Shown here: one piece after another, positions 1-7,650 of the stretch
How the letters are laid out: the number at the start of each line of letters is the position of its first letter
Numbering within the stretch: the stretch's first letter is position 1
Assembly: GCA_050248375.1 (NCBI GenBank)
Contig: JBFWSL010000103.1
Location: forward strand, 1-11,453
Direction of reading: 5' to 3'
Length of the DNA: 11,453 nt
Origin: JAYZVT01 sp050248375
GTDB lineage: Bacteria > Pseudomonadota > Alphaproteobacteria > Rhizobiales > Methyloligellaceae
Position numbers and translations under genes: made by a program
The notes under the pieces: generated by a model
What the model was told of the DNA's origin: nothing
Databases searched by the model: none
Seen by the model: only the letters and a program-made list of their open reading frames with translations

Positions 1-1728
1 CGCGTCGATCTCTACGACGGCCATGCCCAGATGGCGCATCCCGACCACGTGGTCGCCCCGGCCGAGCTTGCCTCCCTGCCCCTCATTGAGCCGGTCTATC
101 CCTTGACCGCGGGCCTTTCCGGCAAGGTGCTGCTCAAGGCGACGGCGCAGGCGCTGGAGCGCGTACCCGCACTGCCCGAGTGGCAGGACCCCGCCTGGCT
201 CGCCCGGCGGAAATGGCCGGATTTCGCCACCGCCCTGCGCGCCGTGCACCGTCCGGCCTCGACCGCTAATCTCGACGCCGGCGATCCCGCGCGACAACGG
301 CTCGCTTTCGACGAGCTGCTCGCCAACCAGCTCGCGCTTGCCCTTGTCCGCCGCCGCATGAAAAAGGCGGCAGGGCGCTCCCTCAGGGGCGACGGACGCT
401 ACCGCGAGGCCATTTCCGCCGCCCTGCCCTACACCCTGACCAATGCCCAGCAGCAGGCGCTGGAGGAAATCGAGGCGGACATGGCCGCGCCGGAGCGCAT
501 GCTGCGACTGCTCCAGGGCGACGTGGGCAGCGGCAAGACCGCCGTGGCGCTCAACGCCATGGCCATCGCGGTTGAGGCCGGCACCCAGGCCGCGATGATG
601 GCACCCACGGAGGTCCTCGCGCGCCAGCACCACGCCACCATCGCGCCGCTGGCGGAACGGGCCGGGCTCGCCTGTGTCCTGCTCACCGGCCGGGAGAAAG
701 GCCGCACGCGGGAAAAGCTGCTGGCCGGCCTCGCCTCGGGCGAGACGCATATCGCCATTGGCACCCATGCGCTGTTCCAGGACGACGTTGCGTTCCAGGA
801 CCTCGGCCTCGCCGTGGTTGACGAACAGCACCGCTTCGGCGTGCACCAGCGTCTGGCCTTGCAGGCCAAGGGCGCCGCCATGGCCGCGGACATGCTGGTG
901 ATGACAGCCACGCCCATTCCCCGCACCCTGCAGATGACCCATTACGGCGACATGGACGTGTCGCGCCTGCGCGAAAAGCCGCCGGGCCGCCAGCCAATCG
1001 CCACGCGGGCCCTGCCGCTGGAGCGCATCGGCGAGGTCACAGACCGCCTCGCGGCCGCCATCCGGGACGGCGCCCAGGCTTACTGGGTCTGTCCGCTGGT
1101 GGAGGAATCCGAGAATCTCGACGTGGCCGCCGCCGAGCAGCGCCACGAGGCCCTGCGCAAGCTCTTTGGCGACCGCGCGGCTCTCATACACGGCCGCATG
1201 CCCGCCGCCGCGAAGGACGAGATCATGGCCGGCTTCGCCGACGGCAAGGTGGCCATCCTCGTGGCGACCACCGTCATCGAGGTGGGCGTGGACGTGCCCA
1301 ACGCCACCATCATGGTCATCGAGCACGCCGAGCGCTTCGGCCTGTCCCAGTTGCACCAGTTGCGCGGACGCGTCGGCCGGGGAACCGGCAAGTCCGCCTG
1401 CATGCTGCTCTACCAGCAGCCACTGGGCGAGACCGCCACGGCCCGCCTCACGGTCATGCGGGAAACCGAGGACGGCTTCGTCATCGCCGAGGAGGACCTG
1501 CGCCTGCGCGGCGGCGGCGAGCTGCTCGGAACGCGCCAGAGCGGCATGCCCGCTTTCCGCCTTGCCGAGTTGCCCCGCGACGGGGACCTTCTGGCGGCGG
1601 CCCGCGATGATGCACGGCTGATTCTCGGCCGCGATCCCACGCTCACCACGCCGCGCGGTGAAGCGCTGAGGACACTGCTCTACCTGTTCGGAAGGGACGA
1701 GGCGATCCGCCTGCTCGGCGCCGGGTGA
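1..1728 (+). CDS. recG: ATP-dependent DNA helicase RecG, 5'-truncated by window edge
   Basis: RecG is a superfamily 2 double-stranded DNA translocase that remodels stalled replication forks and branched recombination intermediates in the cytoplasm. The reading frame is open from base 1; residues encoded before the first ATG (position 31) already match the family (wedge-domain end, then HPDHVV and IEPVYPLTAGLS), so that ATG is internal. About 575 codons are present; full-length RecG is usually near 690-700, so roughly 120 residues lie to the left. Visible helicase motifs are Walker A GDVGSGKT (517-540), the DEQH box followed by RFG (820-840), TATPIPRT (from 904), and motif VI QLHQLRGRVGRG (from 1348). 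The RecG-specific C-terminal part (RLRGGGELLGTRQSG) is intact. The stop TGA at 1726-1728 is 4 bases from the convergent DUF502 stop. Identification is firm. Confidence 0.97.
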   Translation, partial: RVDLYDGHAQMAHPDHVVAPAELASLPLIEPVYPLTAGLSGKVLLKATAQALERVPALPEWQDPAWLARRKWPDFATALRAVHRPASTANLDAGDPARQRLAFDELLANQLALALVRRRMKKAAGRSLRGDGRYREAISAALPYTLTNAQQQALEEIEADMAAPERMLRLLQGDVGSGKTAVALNAMAIAVEAGTQAAMMAPTEVLARQHHATIAPLAERAGLACVLLTGREKGRTREKLLAGLASGETHIAIGTHALFQDDVAFQDLGLAVVDEQHRFGVHQRLALQAKGAAMAADMLVMTATPIPRTLQMTHYGDMDVSRLREKPPGRQPIATRALPLERIGEVTDRLAAAIRDGAQAYWVCPLVEESENLDVAAAEQRHEALRKLFGDRAALIHGRMPAAAKDEIMAGFADGKVAILVATTVIEVGVDVPNATIMVIEHAERFGLSQLHQLRGRVGRGTGKSACMLLYQQPLGETATARLTVMRETEDGFVIAEEDLRLRGGGELLGTRQSGMPAFRLAELPRDGDLLAAARDDARLILGRDPTLTTPRGEALRTLLYLFGRDEAIRLLGAG

Positions 1729-1750
1729 GCGATCAGGCAGGCTTCTTTTC
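1709..1750 (+). terminator. Possible weak terminator of recG
   Basis: GCCTGC at 1709-1714 is complementary to GCAGGC at 1737-1742, and the second arm is followed by TTCTTTTC (1743-1750) on the + strand. This gives a 6-bp stem with a U-rich tail just past the recG stop. The loop is long (22 nt), which weakens the call, and the T-rich tail is also the coding sequence for the Glu-Lys-Lys end of the convergent DUF502 gene, so it may be coincidental. Confidence 0.3.
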
Positions 1751-2551
1751 CCGTGGCTGCAGCTTCGCGGGCCTGGGCTTGGCGTCCTCGGCGAGCTGCT
1801 TCAGCTTCGACTGATAGTGCGGCACGACGAGCCCGGCCGAAATCACCAGCTTCGCCGCCTGCTCTACTGTCATCTCCAGTATGACCACGTCCTTCTTGGG
1901 CACGAACAGCAGGAAGCCGGAGGTCGGGTTCGGCGTCGTCGGCAGGAACACGCTGAGGAACGGCTCGCCGATCCCGGTCTTGTCGTCCACCTCGCCCTTG
2001 GTCTCCTTGGAGACGAACACCAGCGCGTAGAGCCCCTTGCGGGGATATTCGATCAGCCCGACCTTCTGGAAGGTGTTGCTGGATTGCGAGAGCACCGTCT
2101 CGAAGATCTGCTTCAGGCCGCTGTAGACGTTGCGCACCACCGGCATGCGGTTGAGCATCGTCTCGCCATAGCCGATCAGCGTGCGCCCGAACAGATTGGC
2201 GGTGAAGCCGCCGATCACCATAAGGCCGATGATGGCGACGATCAGGCCAACCCCGGGCACGGAGAACGGCAGGTAGTGCTCCGGCAGGTACTTCGCCGGC
2301 AGCAGCGGCTTGATCCAGGCGTCCACCAGGTTCACGAACCACCACACGATGTAGAGCGTGATGCCGACCGGGCCCATGACGATGAGGCCGGTGAGGAAAT
2401 AGTTCCTCAACCGCGTGCTCAACCGGCTACCGGAGGCGGCGGAACTCCCCTCCGTAAGGCGGCGCAGGGCGTCGGGGGACTCCTGATCCCTGCCGGATCC
2501 GGGCTCTCGGGGAGTAGTCTCGCTGGTGTGGTCTTCGCGGGACATCCGCAC
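1733..2551 (-). CDS. DUF502 family membrane protein
   Basis: This is an inner-membrane protein of the DUF502 family (the family that includes plant COV1); its biochemical function is not established. With the GTG start at 2551 it has 272 residues. A hydrophilic N-terminal segment of about 45 residues precedes two membrane segments (about 49-75, and about 99-122 with PGVGLIVAIIGLMVIGG). Family hallmarks follow: RMPVVRNVYSGLKQ (about 135-148), VGLIEYPRKGLYALVFVS, and FLPTTPNPTSGFLLFVP (about 202-218), then a Lys/Pro-rich C-terminus. The start is ambiguous: GTG at 2551 sits 9 nt after AAGGAAGG, ATG at 2545 lies 6 nt further, and a TTG at 2578 has no ribosome binding site. It is the last gene of the minus-strand block, 107 bases after the SPOR gene stop, and its stop is 4 bases from that of recG. 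Family assignment is firm, function unknown. Confidence 0.9.
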   Translation of the reverse strand: MRMSREDHTSETTPREPGSGRDQESPDALRRLTEGSSAASGSRLSTRLRNYFLTGLIVMGPVGITLYIVWWFVNLVDAWIKPLLPAKYLPEHYLPFSVPGVGLIVAIIGLMVIGGFTANLFGRTLIGYGETMLNRMPVVRNVYSGLKQIFETVLSQSSNTFQKVGLIEYPRKGLYALVFVSKETKGEVDDKTGIGEPFLSVFLPTTPNPTSGFLLFVPKKDVVILEMTVEQAAKLVISAGLVVPHYQSKLKQLAEDAKPRPAKLQPREKKPA

Positions 2552-2560
2552 GCCCGTCGT

Positions 2561-2568
2561 CCTTCCTT
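2561..2568 (-). promoter_or_regulatory. Shine-Dalgarno that decides the DUF502 start
   Basis: The minus strand reads AAGGAAGG here. The spacing to the GTG at 2551 is 9 nt, to the ATG at 2545 15 nt, and the TTG at 2578 lies upstream of it. This favours the GTG start, with the ATG as the alternative. Confidence 0.55.
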
Positions 2569-2599
2569 CTTGCCGCAACGACGCGGCTCGCAGACCGAC

Positions 2600-2628
2600 A
2601 GCAAAGCGGCCTATGCGTCAGCGGTCAA
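2600..2628 (-). promoter_or_regulatory. Weak candidate promoter for the DUF502 gene
   Basis: On the minus strand TTGACC (2628-2623) is followed after 17 nt by TTTGCT (2605-2600), in the gap between the SPOR gene and the DUF502 gene. The -35 element is good and the -10 element poor (3 of 6 consensus positions), so this is only a candidate. The DUF502 gene may instead be read from upstream with the SPOR gene. Confidence 0.25.
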
Positions 2629-2658
2629 TGGGACAAAAGAAACGCAGTCGGCAAGCGG

Positions 2659-3972
2659 CTATTGCGCCGTGACGAAACAATCAAGGCCCGATCGCTTGAA
2701 ATCGTTACAGAGACGTTGCGATTCGCTCTGATCCGCATAGGGCCCGAGCTGCACGCGGTAGAAGATACCGAGCGTGCCGAGATCGGTTCTCTGGATTATG
2801 GGCTGCTTTCCCGCGAGCACGGAATTGTGTTTTGCCGCGAGCCGCTTCCACGTCGCCTGCGCTTCCGCCTCGCTGGGCAGTGCCGCTATCTGGATACGGT
2901 AGCCGCCCCCCGGAGCCGGCTGAGGCGCGGATGGAGCCGGCGCCGCGGGCGTTGGCCTTGGCGCTGGCGGAGCGGCAGCGGTTTGCTGCCGTCCGGACGA
3001 GCCCACCGTCGTCGTCTGCACCCAGCTCGTCGCCGGTGCGCTGTCCTGTGCGCCTTGCTGGCTGGAGCTGTCCCCGGTCAGGTTGTCGGTGATGTTGCTG
3101 AAGAAGCGGCCGAGCCTGCTGCCACCGGATTCGGCTTCCGGCTGCGGAGCCCCCGCCTGCTGGCTGCCGCCCACCGACGTGGACCAGCCCGCAGGCGCGG
3201 ACTGTTGCGGGGCGGGTGCGGGAGCAGGCGCCGGACGTGGCTCCGGCCTGGGCGCGGGCTCGGCGGAGGGGGCGATGGTCGTGCGGAAGGAGGTCGGCGG
3301 CGGTGGCGCGGGCGGTTGCGGCGCGACATCCACGCGGGTGGAGAACGAGGTGGGCGGTGGCGGCGCCGCGGCCACTCTCTGCTGCGCCGGGGGCGCATCC
3401 CGGGAGCCGCTCGTCGAAACGCTGGTCGAAAAGGCGGGAGGCGCGGGCTGCTGTGGGGTCGCGGACGGAGGTTCGGCCGAGGCCGTCTCGACGCGCGTGG
3501 AGAAGGCCGGACCCTGCGCCGCGGGCGCGGCCCCCTGCGTGGGACCCGTACCCGCCCGGTTTGCCTCGGCCACCGCTGCCGTGCCACCGTCGCGGAATGC
3601 GGCCTGGCGTGCCTGCTCCGCCGTGGCCCGTTCCGTTTCGGTCAGCCCGCTGAGGAACAGCGCGCCGGTCAGGTCGGCGATCGCTTGCTCGGGACGGTTG
3701 ATCTCCTTGTAGGCCAGCCCGCGGTAGTACAGCGCCTTGGCGATTTCGTTCGGACTGAGCCCCTCCTGGCCCAGCACGCGCGTCAGTGTCTGCACGGCCA
3801 GCCTGTGCTGCCCGCTGATCTGGGACTTGGCGCCCTGCTCGAGCAGGGCGCGGGCCTGGTCACCGCCTTCCTGCGCCCGGGCGGGAACGACGGCGAGCAG
3901 CAGGCATGTCAGCCCGATCGCTATGGCACCAGTTCGACTCATTCCCTGCGGCTTGCCCGTTGCCCTTCGCAT
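2659..3972 (-). CDS. Exported TPR and SPOR-domain protein with proline-rich linker
   Basis: Probable periplasmic peptidoglycan-associated protein of 437 residues. SPOR domains bind glycan strands lacking stem peptides, enriched at division septa. In order: a signal peptide (hydrophobic core AIAIGLTCLLLAVV, cleavage probably after ARA near residue 33); a helical region with one canonical TPR (about 80-112) and a possible one before it; a long Pro/Ala/Ser/Gln linker (about 140-355) with a recurrent F/W-S/R-T-x-V/I motif; and a C-terminal SPOR domain (357-437: YRIQIAAL at its start, FYRVQLGPY in the middle, Cys422 and Cys432 near the end). The ATG at 3972 gives the coordinates; an in-frame ATG at 3942 would leave a shorter, typical signal peptide, and neither has a well-spaced ribosome binding site. 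It lies downstream of glmS (111-base gap, or 141 with the shorter start) on the same strand, possibly co-transcribed. Domain calls are firm; the cellular role is inferred. Confidence 0.9.
   Translation of the reverse strand: MRRATGKPQGMSRTGAIAIGLTCLLLAVVPARAQEGGDQARALLEQGAKSQISGQHRLAVQTLTRVLGQEGLSPNEIAKALYYRGLAYKEINRPEQAIADLTGALFLSGLTETERATAEQARQAAFRDGGTAAVAEANRAGTGPTQGAAPAAQGPAFSTRVETASAEPPSATPQQPAPPAFSTSVSTSGSRDAPPAQQRVAAAPPPPTSFSTRVDVAPQPPAPPPPTSFRTTIAPSAEPAPRPEPRPAPAPAPAPQQSAPAGWSTSVGGSQQAGAPQPEAESGGSRLGRFFSNITDNLTGDSSSQQGAQDSAPATSWVQTTTVGSSGRQQTAAAPPAPRPTPAAPAPSAPQPAPGGGYRIQIAALPSEAEAQATWKRLAAKHNSVLAGKQPIIQRTDLGTLGIFYRVQLGPYADQSESQRLCNDFKRSGLDCFVTAQ
3172..3504 (-). repeat. Repeated F/W-S/R-T-x-V/I motif in SPOR protein linker
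   Basis: Within the proline-rich linker five short similar motifs recur: FSTRV (residues 157-161), FSTSV (181-185), FSTRV (210-214), FRTTI (229-233) and WSTSV (263-267). Their start-to-start spacing is 24, 29, 19 and 34 residues. A more diverged copy (SWVQTTTV, 316-323) lies just outside. The motifs are separated by Pro/Ala/Gln-rich spacers. At DNA level the copies are not long perfect repeats, which suggests selection on the peptide rather than recent slippage. Confidence 0.7.
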
Positions 3973-3981
3973 GCGTGAATT

Positions 3982-3997
3982 GGCCGGATTTCCGGCC
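3982..3997 (-). repeat. Short perfect inverted repeat in glmS-SPOR gap
   Basis: GGCCGGATTTCCGGCC can form a 6-bp all-GC stem with a 4-nt loop. It lies 10 bases upstream of the longer start of the SPOR gene and has no T-run after it on the minus strand. It could be a weak transcription attenuator or an RNA-processing/stability element between glmS and the SPOR gene, or nothing. Confidence 0.35.
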
Positions 3998-4083
3998 CCG
4001 ACCCCGGCTCCTGGCCCGCTGTCGTTCGGAGGAAAATTCCAAACAGGATATTCCGGCGAAATCAGGGCTGTAGCCGGGGGATA

Positions 4084-5904
4084 CTATTCCACCGTGACAG
4101 ACTTCGCCAGATTTCGCGGCTGATCGACGTCTGTGCCCATGAACACGGCCGTGTGATAGGCCATCATCTGCATCGGCAGCGCGTAGAGCAGCGGCTGCGC
4201 GATGGACTGTACCTTCGGCATGCGGATTGAAGCCGCCACATTGCAGCCGATCTCGCCGGCATCCACGTCGCTCAGCAGGATGATCTGCCCCCCGCGCGCA
4301 GCCACTTCCTGCATGTTTGACAGCGTCTTGTCGAACAGAGCGTCACGCGGCGCGGCCACCACCACCGGCACTGTCTCGTCTATCAACGCGATGGGGCCGT
4401 GCTTGAGTTCGCCCGCGGCGTAGCCTTCCGCGTGGATATAGGAAATTTCCTTCAGCTTCAGAGCGCCCTCGAGCGCGATGGGGTAGTTGAGCCCGCGCCC
4501 CAGATAGAGCACGTCGCGCGCCTTCGACAGGGCCTGCGCTAGGTCGTCATATGGCGCCTCGTCGCGCAGCAGCGCCGACATATGGCGCGGTACCTCGATC
4601 AGCGCCCGCACCAGTTCCGCTTCGCGCGCCTCGCTGAGCACGCCCCTCGCACGCCCGGCGGCGATGGCGAGACAGGCGAGCACCGTGAGCTGGCAGGTGA
4701 AGGCCTTGGTCGAGGCCACCCCGATCTCGGGCCCGGCCAGGGTCGGCAGCACGATCCCGGATTCCCGCGCGATGGTGGATTCCCGGACATTGACGATGGA
4801 GGCGATGTGCTGTCCCTGCGCCTTGCAATAGCGCAGCGTCGCCAGCGTGTCCGCCGTCTCGCCCGACTGCGACACGAACAGCGACAGCCCGTTCTTTTCC
4901 AGCGGCACCTCGCGATAGCGGAACTCGGACGCCACGTCGATCTCGACCGGCAGCCGCGCCAGTTGCTCAAACCAGTATTTCGCCACCTGCCCCGCATAGA
5001 AGGCGGTGCCGCAGGCCGAAATGGATACCCGCGTCAGCCTCGCGAAGTCGAACGGCAGGTCGTCAAGCCGCACCCTGTGGCTGGCGAAATCCACATAGTT
5101 GGCGAGCGTATGGCTCACGACTTCCGGCTGTTCGTGGATCTCCTTGGCCATGAAATGACGGTGGTTGCCCTTGTCCACCATGAGCGCCGAGGCGACGGAC
5201 TTCTGCACCGGGCGCGTAACGGCCTCGCCATTGCGGTCGCGGATGGCGATGCCTTCATGGGTGACAAGCGCCCAGTCGCCATCTTCCAGATAAGTGATGG
5301 TGTCCGTGAACGGCGCCAGCGCGATGGCGTCGGAGCCGATGAACATCTCGCCCTTGCCGAAACCCACTGCCAGCGGACTGCCCTGCCGGGCCGCGGCCAT
5401 GAGGTCGTCGTGGCCCTTGAAGATGATGGCCAGCGCGAAGGCGCCTTCGAGCCGCTTCAGGGCATGCTGCACCGCGACGGCCGGATCGTAGCCGTTGTCC
5501 AGTTCCCGGGTGATCAGATGCGCGATCACCTCCGTGTCGGTATCGGTGGTGAAATCCGCGCCCGACGCCTGCAGTTCGTCGCGCAACTCGCGGTAGTTCT
5601 CGATGATGCCGTTGTGGACCACGCAGACCTTGTCGGTCATGTGCGGATGGGCGTTGTTCTCCGTCGCCGCGCCGTGCGTCGCCCAGCGGGTATGGCCGAT
5701 GCCGGTGCTGCCCGCGAGCGGCGACTGCTTCAGCCGCTGTTCGAGATTGACCAGCTTGCCCTCCGCCCGCCGGCGGGCCAGTTCACCATGTTCCAGCGTC
5801 GCCACGCCCGCGGAATCGTAGCCCCGGTACTCCAGGCGCTTGAGCGCGTCCACCAGCCGCTCCGCCACCGGATCACGTCCGAGAATTCCAACGATTCCGC
5901 ACAT
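4084..5904 (-). CDS. glmS: Glutamine--fructose-6-phosphate aminotransferase (isomerizing)
   Basis: Cytosolic enzyme making glucosamine-6-phosphate from fructose-6-phosphate and glutamine, the first committed step toward UDP-GlcNAc. It has 606 residues, the normal family length. The N-terminal class II glutaminase domain begins MCGIVGILGR, with Cys2 as nucleophile after Met removal; EYRGYDSAG (about 25-33), HTRWATHG (71-78) and NGIIENY (98-104) follow. Two SIS sugar-isomerase domains follow, with SACGTAFYAG (about 296-305), SQSGETADT (345-353), ASTKAFTCQ (397-405), KLKEISYIHAEGY (483-495) and the conserved C-terminus LAKSVTVE carrying catalytic Lys601. The ATG at 5904 has AGGGG 8 nt upstream, and the Cys2 requirement fixes this start. 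It lies 76 bases after glmU on the same strand. No residue looks abnormal. Confidence 0.98.
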   Translation of the reverse strand: MCGIVGILGRDPVAERLVDALKRLEYRGYDSAGVATLEHGELARRRAEGKLVNLEQRLKQSPLAGSTGIGHTRWATHGAATENNAHPHMTDKVCVVHNGIIENYRELRDELQASGADFTTDTDTEVIAHLITRELDNGYDPAVAVQHALKRLEGAFALAIIFKGHDDLMAAARQGSPLAVGFGKGEMFIGSDAIALAPFTDTITYLEDGDWALVTHEGIAIRDRNGEAVTRPVQKSVASALMVDKGNHRHFMAKEIHEQPEVVSHTLANYVDFASHRVRLDDLPFDFARLTRVSISACGTAFYAGQVAKYWFEQLARLPVEIDVASEFRYREVPLEKNGLSLFVSQSGETADTLATLRYCKAQGQHIASIVNVRESTIARESGIVLPTLAGPEIGVASTKAFTCQLTVLACLAIAAGRARGVLSEAREAELVRALIEVPRHMSALLRDEAPYDDLAQALSKARDVLYLGRGLNYPIALEGALKLKEISYIHAEGYAAGELKHGPIALIDETVPVVVAAPRDALFDKTLSNMQEVAARGGQIILLSDVDAGEIGCNVAASIRMPKVQSIAQPLLYALPMQMMAYHTAVFMGTDVDQPRNLAKSVTVE

Positions 5905-5956
5905 TTATCTCGCCCCTGGTGCGTCCTTCGCCCGTCAGTTTGGTAGCGGTCCACCC

Positions 5957-5968
5957 TGCGGCGCCGCA
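5957..5968. repeat. 12-bp palindrome in glmU-glmS gap
   Basis: TGCGGCGCCGCA is a perfect dyad between the glmU stop and the glmS start. As RNA it can form only a 4-bp stem with a 4-nt loop. In a sequence this GC-rich it may be chance; no promoter was recognised next to it. Confidence 0.3.
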
Positions 5969-5980
5969 AATCACGTGCTG

Positions 5981-7339
5981 TTACTCTTTGTTGCCCTTTT
6001 TCGCCTGCTTGCGGCTCCTCATGCGGGACGCCCAATGCGGCAACTGGGTGAGCGGGCCCCGGGTGACGGCAAGCGCGTCCGCCGGCACATCCTTGCTGAT
6101 GACGCTGCCCGAACCCACATAGGCGCCCTCGCCGATCTTCACCGGCGCGACCAGCGCCGAGTTGGACCCGATGAAGGCCCCTTCGCCGATTTCCGTCCGG
6201 CTCTTGGTGAAGCCGTCGTAGTTGCAGGTGATGGTGCCGGCACCGATATTGGCCTTGCTGCCTACGCTCGCGTCGCCCACATAGGTCAGGTGGCTCGCCT
6301 TGGCGCCCTCGCCGAAAGTAGCGTTTTTCAGCTCCACGAAATTGCCGATGCGCGCGTTGGCGCCGATGTCCGCGCCGCCGCGCAGACGCGCGAAGGGACC
6401 CACCGAGGTGCCCGCGCCGATGCGGCTCTGCTCCAGATGGCAAAAGCCCCTGATGGTGGCGCCGTCTTCCACCGTCACGCCCGGACCGAAGAACACGAAG
6501 GGCTCCACCACCACGTCGCGGCCCAGCCTGGTGTCGCTGGCGAGGAACACCGTCTCCGGCGCCACCAGGGTTGCGCCACCCTCCATCGCCGCGCGCCGCA
6601 GCCGCTGCTGCAATTCGGATTCCGCATCCGCCAGTTGATCCCGTGAGTTCACGCCAAGCACCTCCCGTTCGTCGCATTCCACGGCCTCCGCCTTGAGGCC
6701 GTCTCCCCTGGCAATCTCCACCGCATCCGTCAGATAGTATTCGCCCTTGGCGTTGTCGTTGCCGATGCGCTCCAGCAATCCAGCGAGGACCCCTCCCCGG
6801 AAACCGAAGACGCCCGAGTTGCACAGGTCGATCTTCTTCTCCTCCGCGCTCGCATCCTTGTCTTCGCGGATCGCCGCCAGGTCGCCCTTGCCGTCCAGGA
6901 TCAGCCGGCCATATCCCGCCGGGTCCGCCGCCCGGAAACCGAGCACCACGAGATCCGCGCCGGAACCGAGCCGCTCCAGAACCCTCGCCACCGTCCGCGC
7001 CGTGAGCAATGGCGTGTCCCCGTAGAGCACCACGACAGGGCCCGGAAATTTCTCATAGGCCCCCCGCGCCGCCATGACCGCGTGCGCCGTACCGAGTTGC
7101 TCGGTTTGCACATGCACCTCCACAGCAAGGCCCGGATGAGCGGATGCCTTCGCCACCGCATCCATCCCCGGCGCCAGCACCAGCGCGCAGTGCCCGATAC
7201 CCGCCGACTGGGCCGTGCGCGTCACATGCGCCACCATCGGCTCGCAGGCGATGGCGTGCATCACCTTGGGGCTCGCGGATTTCATGCGCGTCCCCTTGCC
7301 TGCGGCAAGTACGATGGCGAGGGATGGCGTATCGGTCAT
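5981..7339 (-). CDS. glmU: Bifunctional GlcN-1-P acetyltransferase / GlcNAc-1-P uridyltransferase
   Basis: GlmU performs the last two steps to UDP-GlcNAc: acetyl-CoA-dependent acetylation of glucosamine-1-phosphate, then uridylyl transfer from UTP. From the ATG at 7339 it has 452 residues. The N-terminal nucleotidyltransferase domain shows LAAGKGTRM (11-19), QLGTAHAV (81-88), YGDTPL (106-111) and NSGVF (174-178). The C-terminal left-handed beta-helix acetyltransferase domain shows hexapeptide repeats, GPFARLRGG (315-323), HLTYVGD (350-356, probable catalytic His350), IGAGTITCNYDG (365-376) and FIGSNSALVAPV (389-400), then a basic tail. A TTG four codons upstream is an inferior start; no strong ribosome binding site is seen at either. 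It is first in the minus-strand glmU-glmS-SPOR-DUF502 block. glmM, which makes the GlcN-1-P substrate, is not in the window. Confidence 0.97.
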   Translation of the reverse strand: MTDTPSLAIVLAAGKGTRMKSASPKVMHAIACEPMVAHVTRTAQSAGIGHCALVLAPGMDAVAKASAHPGLAVEVHVQTEQLGTAHAVMAARGAYEKFPGPVVVLYGDTPLLTARTVARVLERLGSGADLVVLGFRAADPAGYGRLILDGKGDLAAIREDKDASAEEKKIDLCNSGVFGFRGGVLAGLLERIGNDNAKGEYYLTDAVEIARGDGLKAEAVECDEREVLGVNSRDQLADAESELQQRLRRAAMEGGATLVAPETVFLASDTRLGRDVVVEPFVFFGPGVTVEDGATIRGFCHLEQSRIGAGTSVGPFARLRGGADIGANARIGNFVELKNATFGEGAKASHLTYVGDASVGSKANIGAGTITCNYDGFTKSRTEIGEGAFIGSNSALVAPVKIGEGAYVGSGSVISKDVPADALAVTRGPLTQLPHWASRMRSRKQAKKGNKE

Positions 7340-7430
7340 CGATGGGCTCAAGCCGGAATACCAGGGTCTTAAGGGTTAACGTCGGCAACCTGCCGTGCTC
7401 ATGCGGGAAAGTGCACAAGCCATGCCCGCG

Positions 7431-7444
7431 CGGGGATTGCCCCG
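7431..7444. repeat. Small GC hairpin upstream of glmU
   Basis: CGGGG and CCCCG flank a 4-nt ATTG loop, giving a 5-bp stem about 92 bases upstream of the glmU ATG. There is no T-run on either side. Its role is unknown. Confidence 0.3.
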
Positions 7445-7536
7445 GCCCTACACGCTGATGCCGGCCAGGCACGCGGGCCGCGCCTTCTTTAGCCGAAAGC
7501 GGGCCTCGATGCCAATCTTCCAGGGGCCCCGGCTCC

Positions 7537-7583
7537 ATCGGACACGGGCTCCGATTGACCGCCCCCGGCGACTCAGAAATGCT
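7537..7583 (+). promoter_or_regulatory. Candidate operator/promoter upstream of the second SPOR gene
   Basis: ATCGGA (7537-7542) and TCCGAT (7550-7555) form a perfect 6-bp inverted repeat with a 7-bp spacer. Its last base is the first base of TTGACC (7555-7560), a good -35 hexamer. The hexamer 17 nt further on is AATGCT (7578-7583), a poor -10. An operator overlapping a -35 element is possible, but the weak -10 keeps this tentative. Confidence 0.25.
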
Positions 7584-7650
7584 GGCCGCGCGATTCGCAG
7601 GCGGGGAAATTCGCAGCCGGTTCAGGTTCCTGTTGGTCCGGGACGGTTAA

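Noticed and set aside
3172..3504. A DNA tandem repeat or CRISPR-like array in the SPOR linker
   Set aside because: Copies are short, differ at nucleotide level and are unevenly spaced; the repetition is at peptide level.
2662..3978. A plus-strand open frame of 438 codons exactly opposite the TPR-SPOR gene
   Set aside because: Its product is Arg/Gly-rich with no domain, and the opposite frame has a signal peptide, TPR and SPOR domain. Long antisense frames are expected in GC-rich coding DNA.
4582..5946. A plus-strand open frame of 454 codons antisense to glmS
   Set aside because: Arg/His/Gly-rich translation without domains; glmS on the other strand is full length with all motifs.
5905..5980. 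A glmS ribozyme/riboswitch upstream of glmS
   Set aside because: The 76-base gap is too short for the glmS ribozyme core, no matching pattern was seen, and that element is characteristic of Gram-positive bacteria.
7368..7380. A CtrA cell-cycle regulator site (TTAA repeats) upstream of glmU
   Set aside because: TTAA and TTAAC are separated by only 3 bases, whereas the CtrA full site needs a 7-base spacer.
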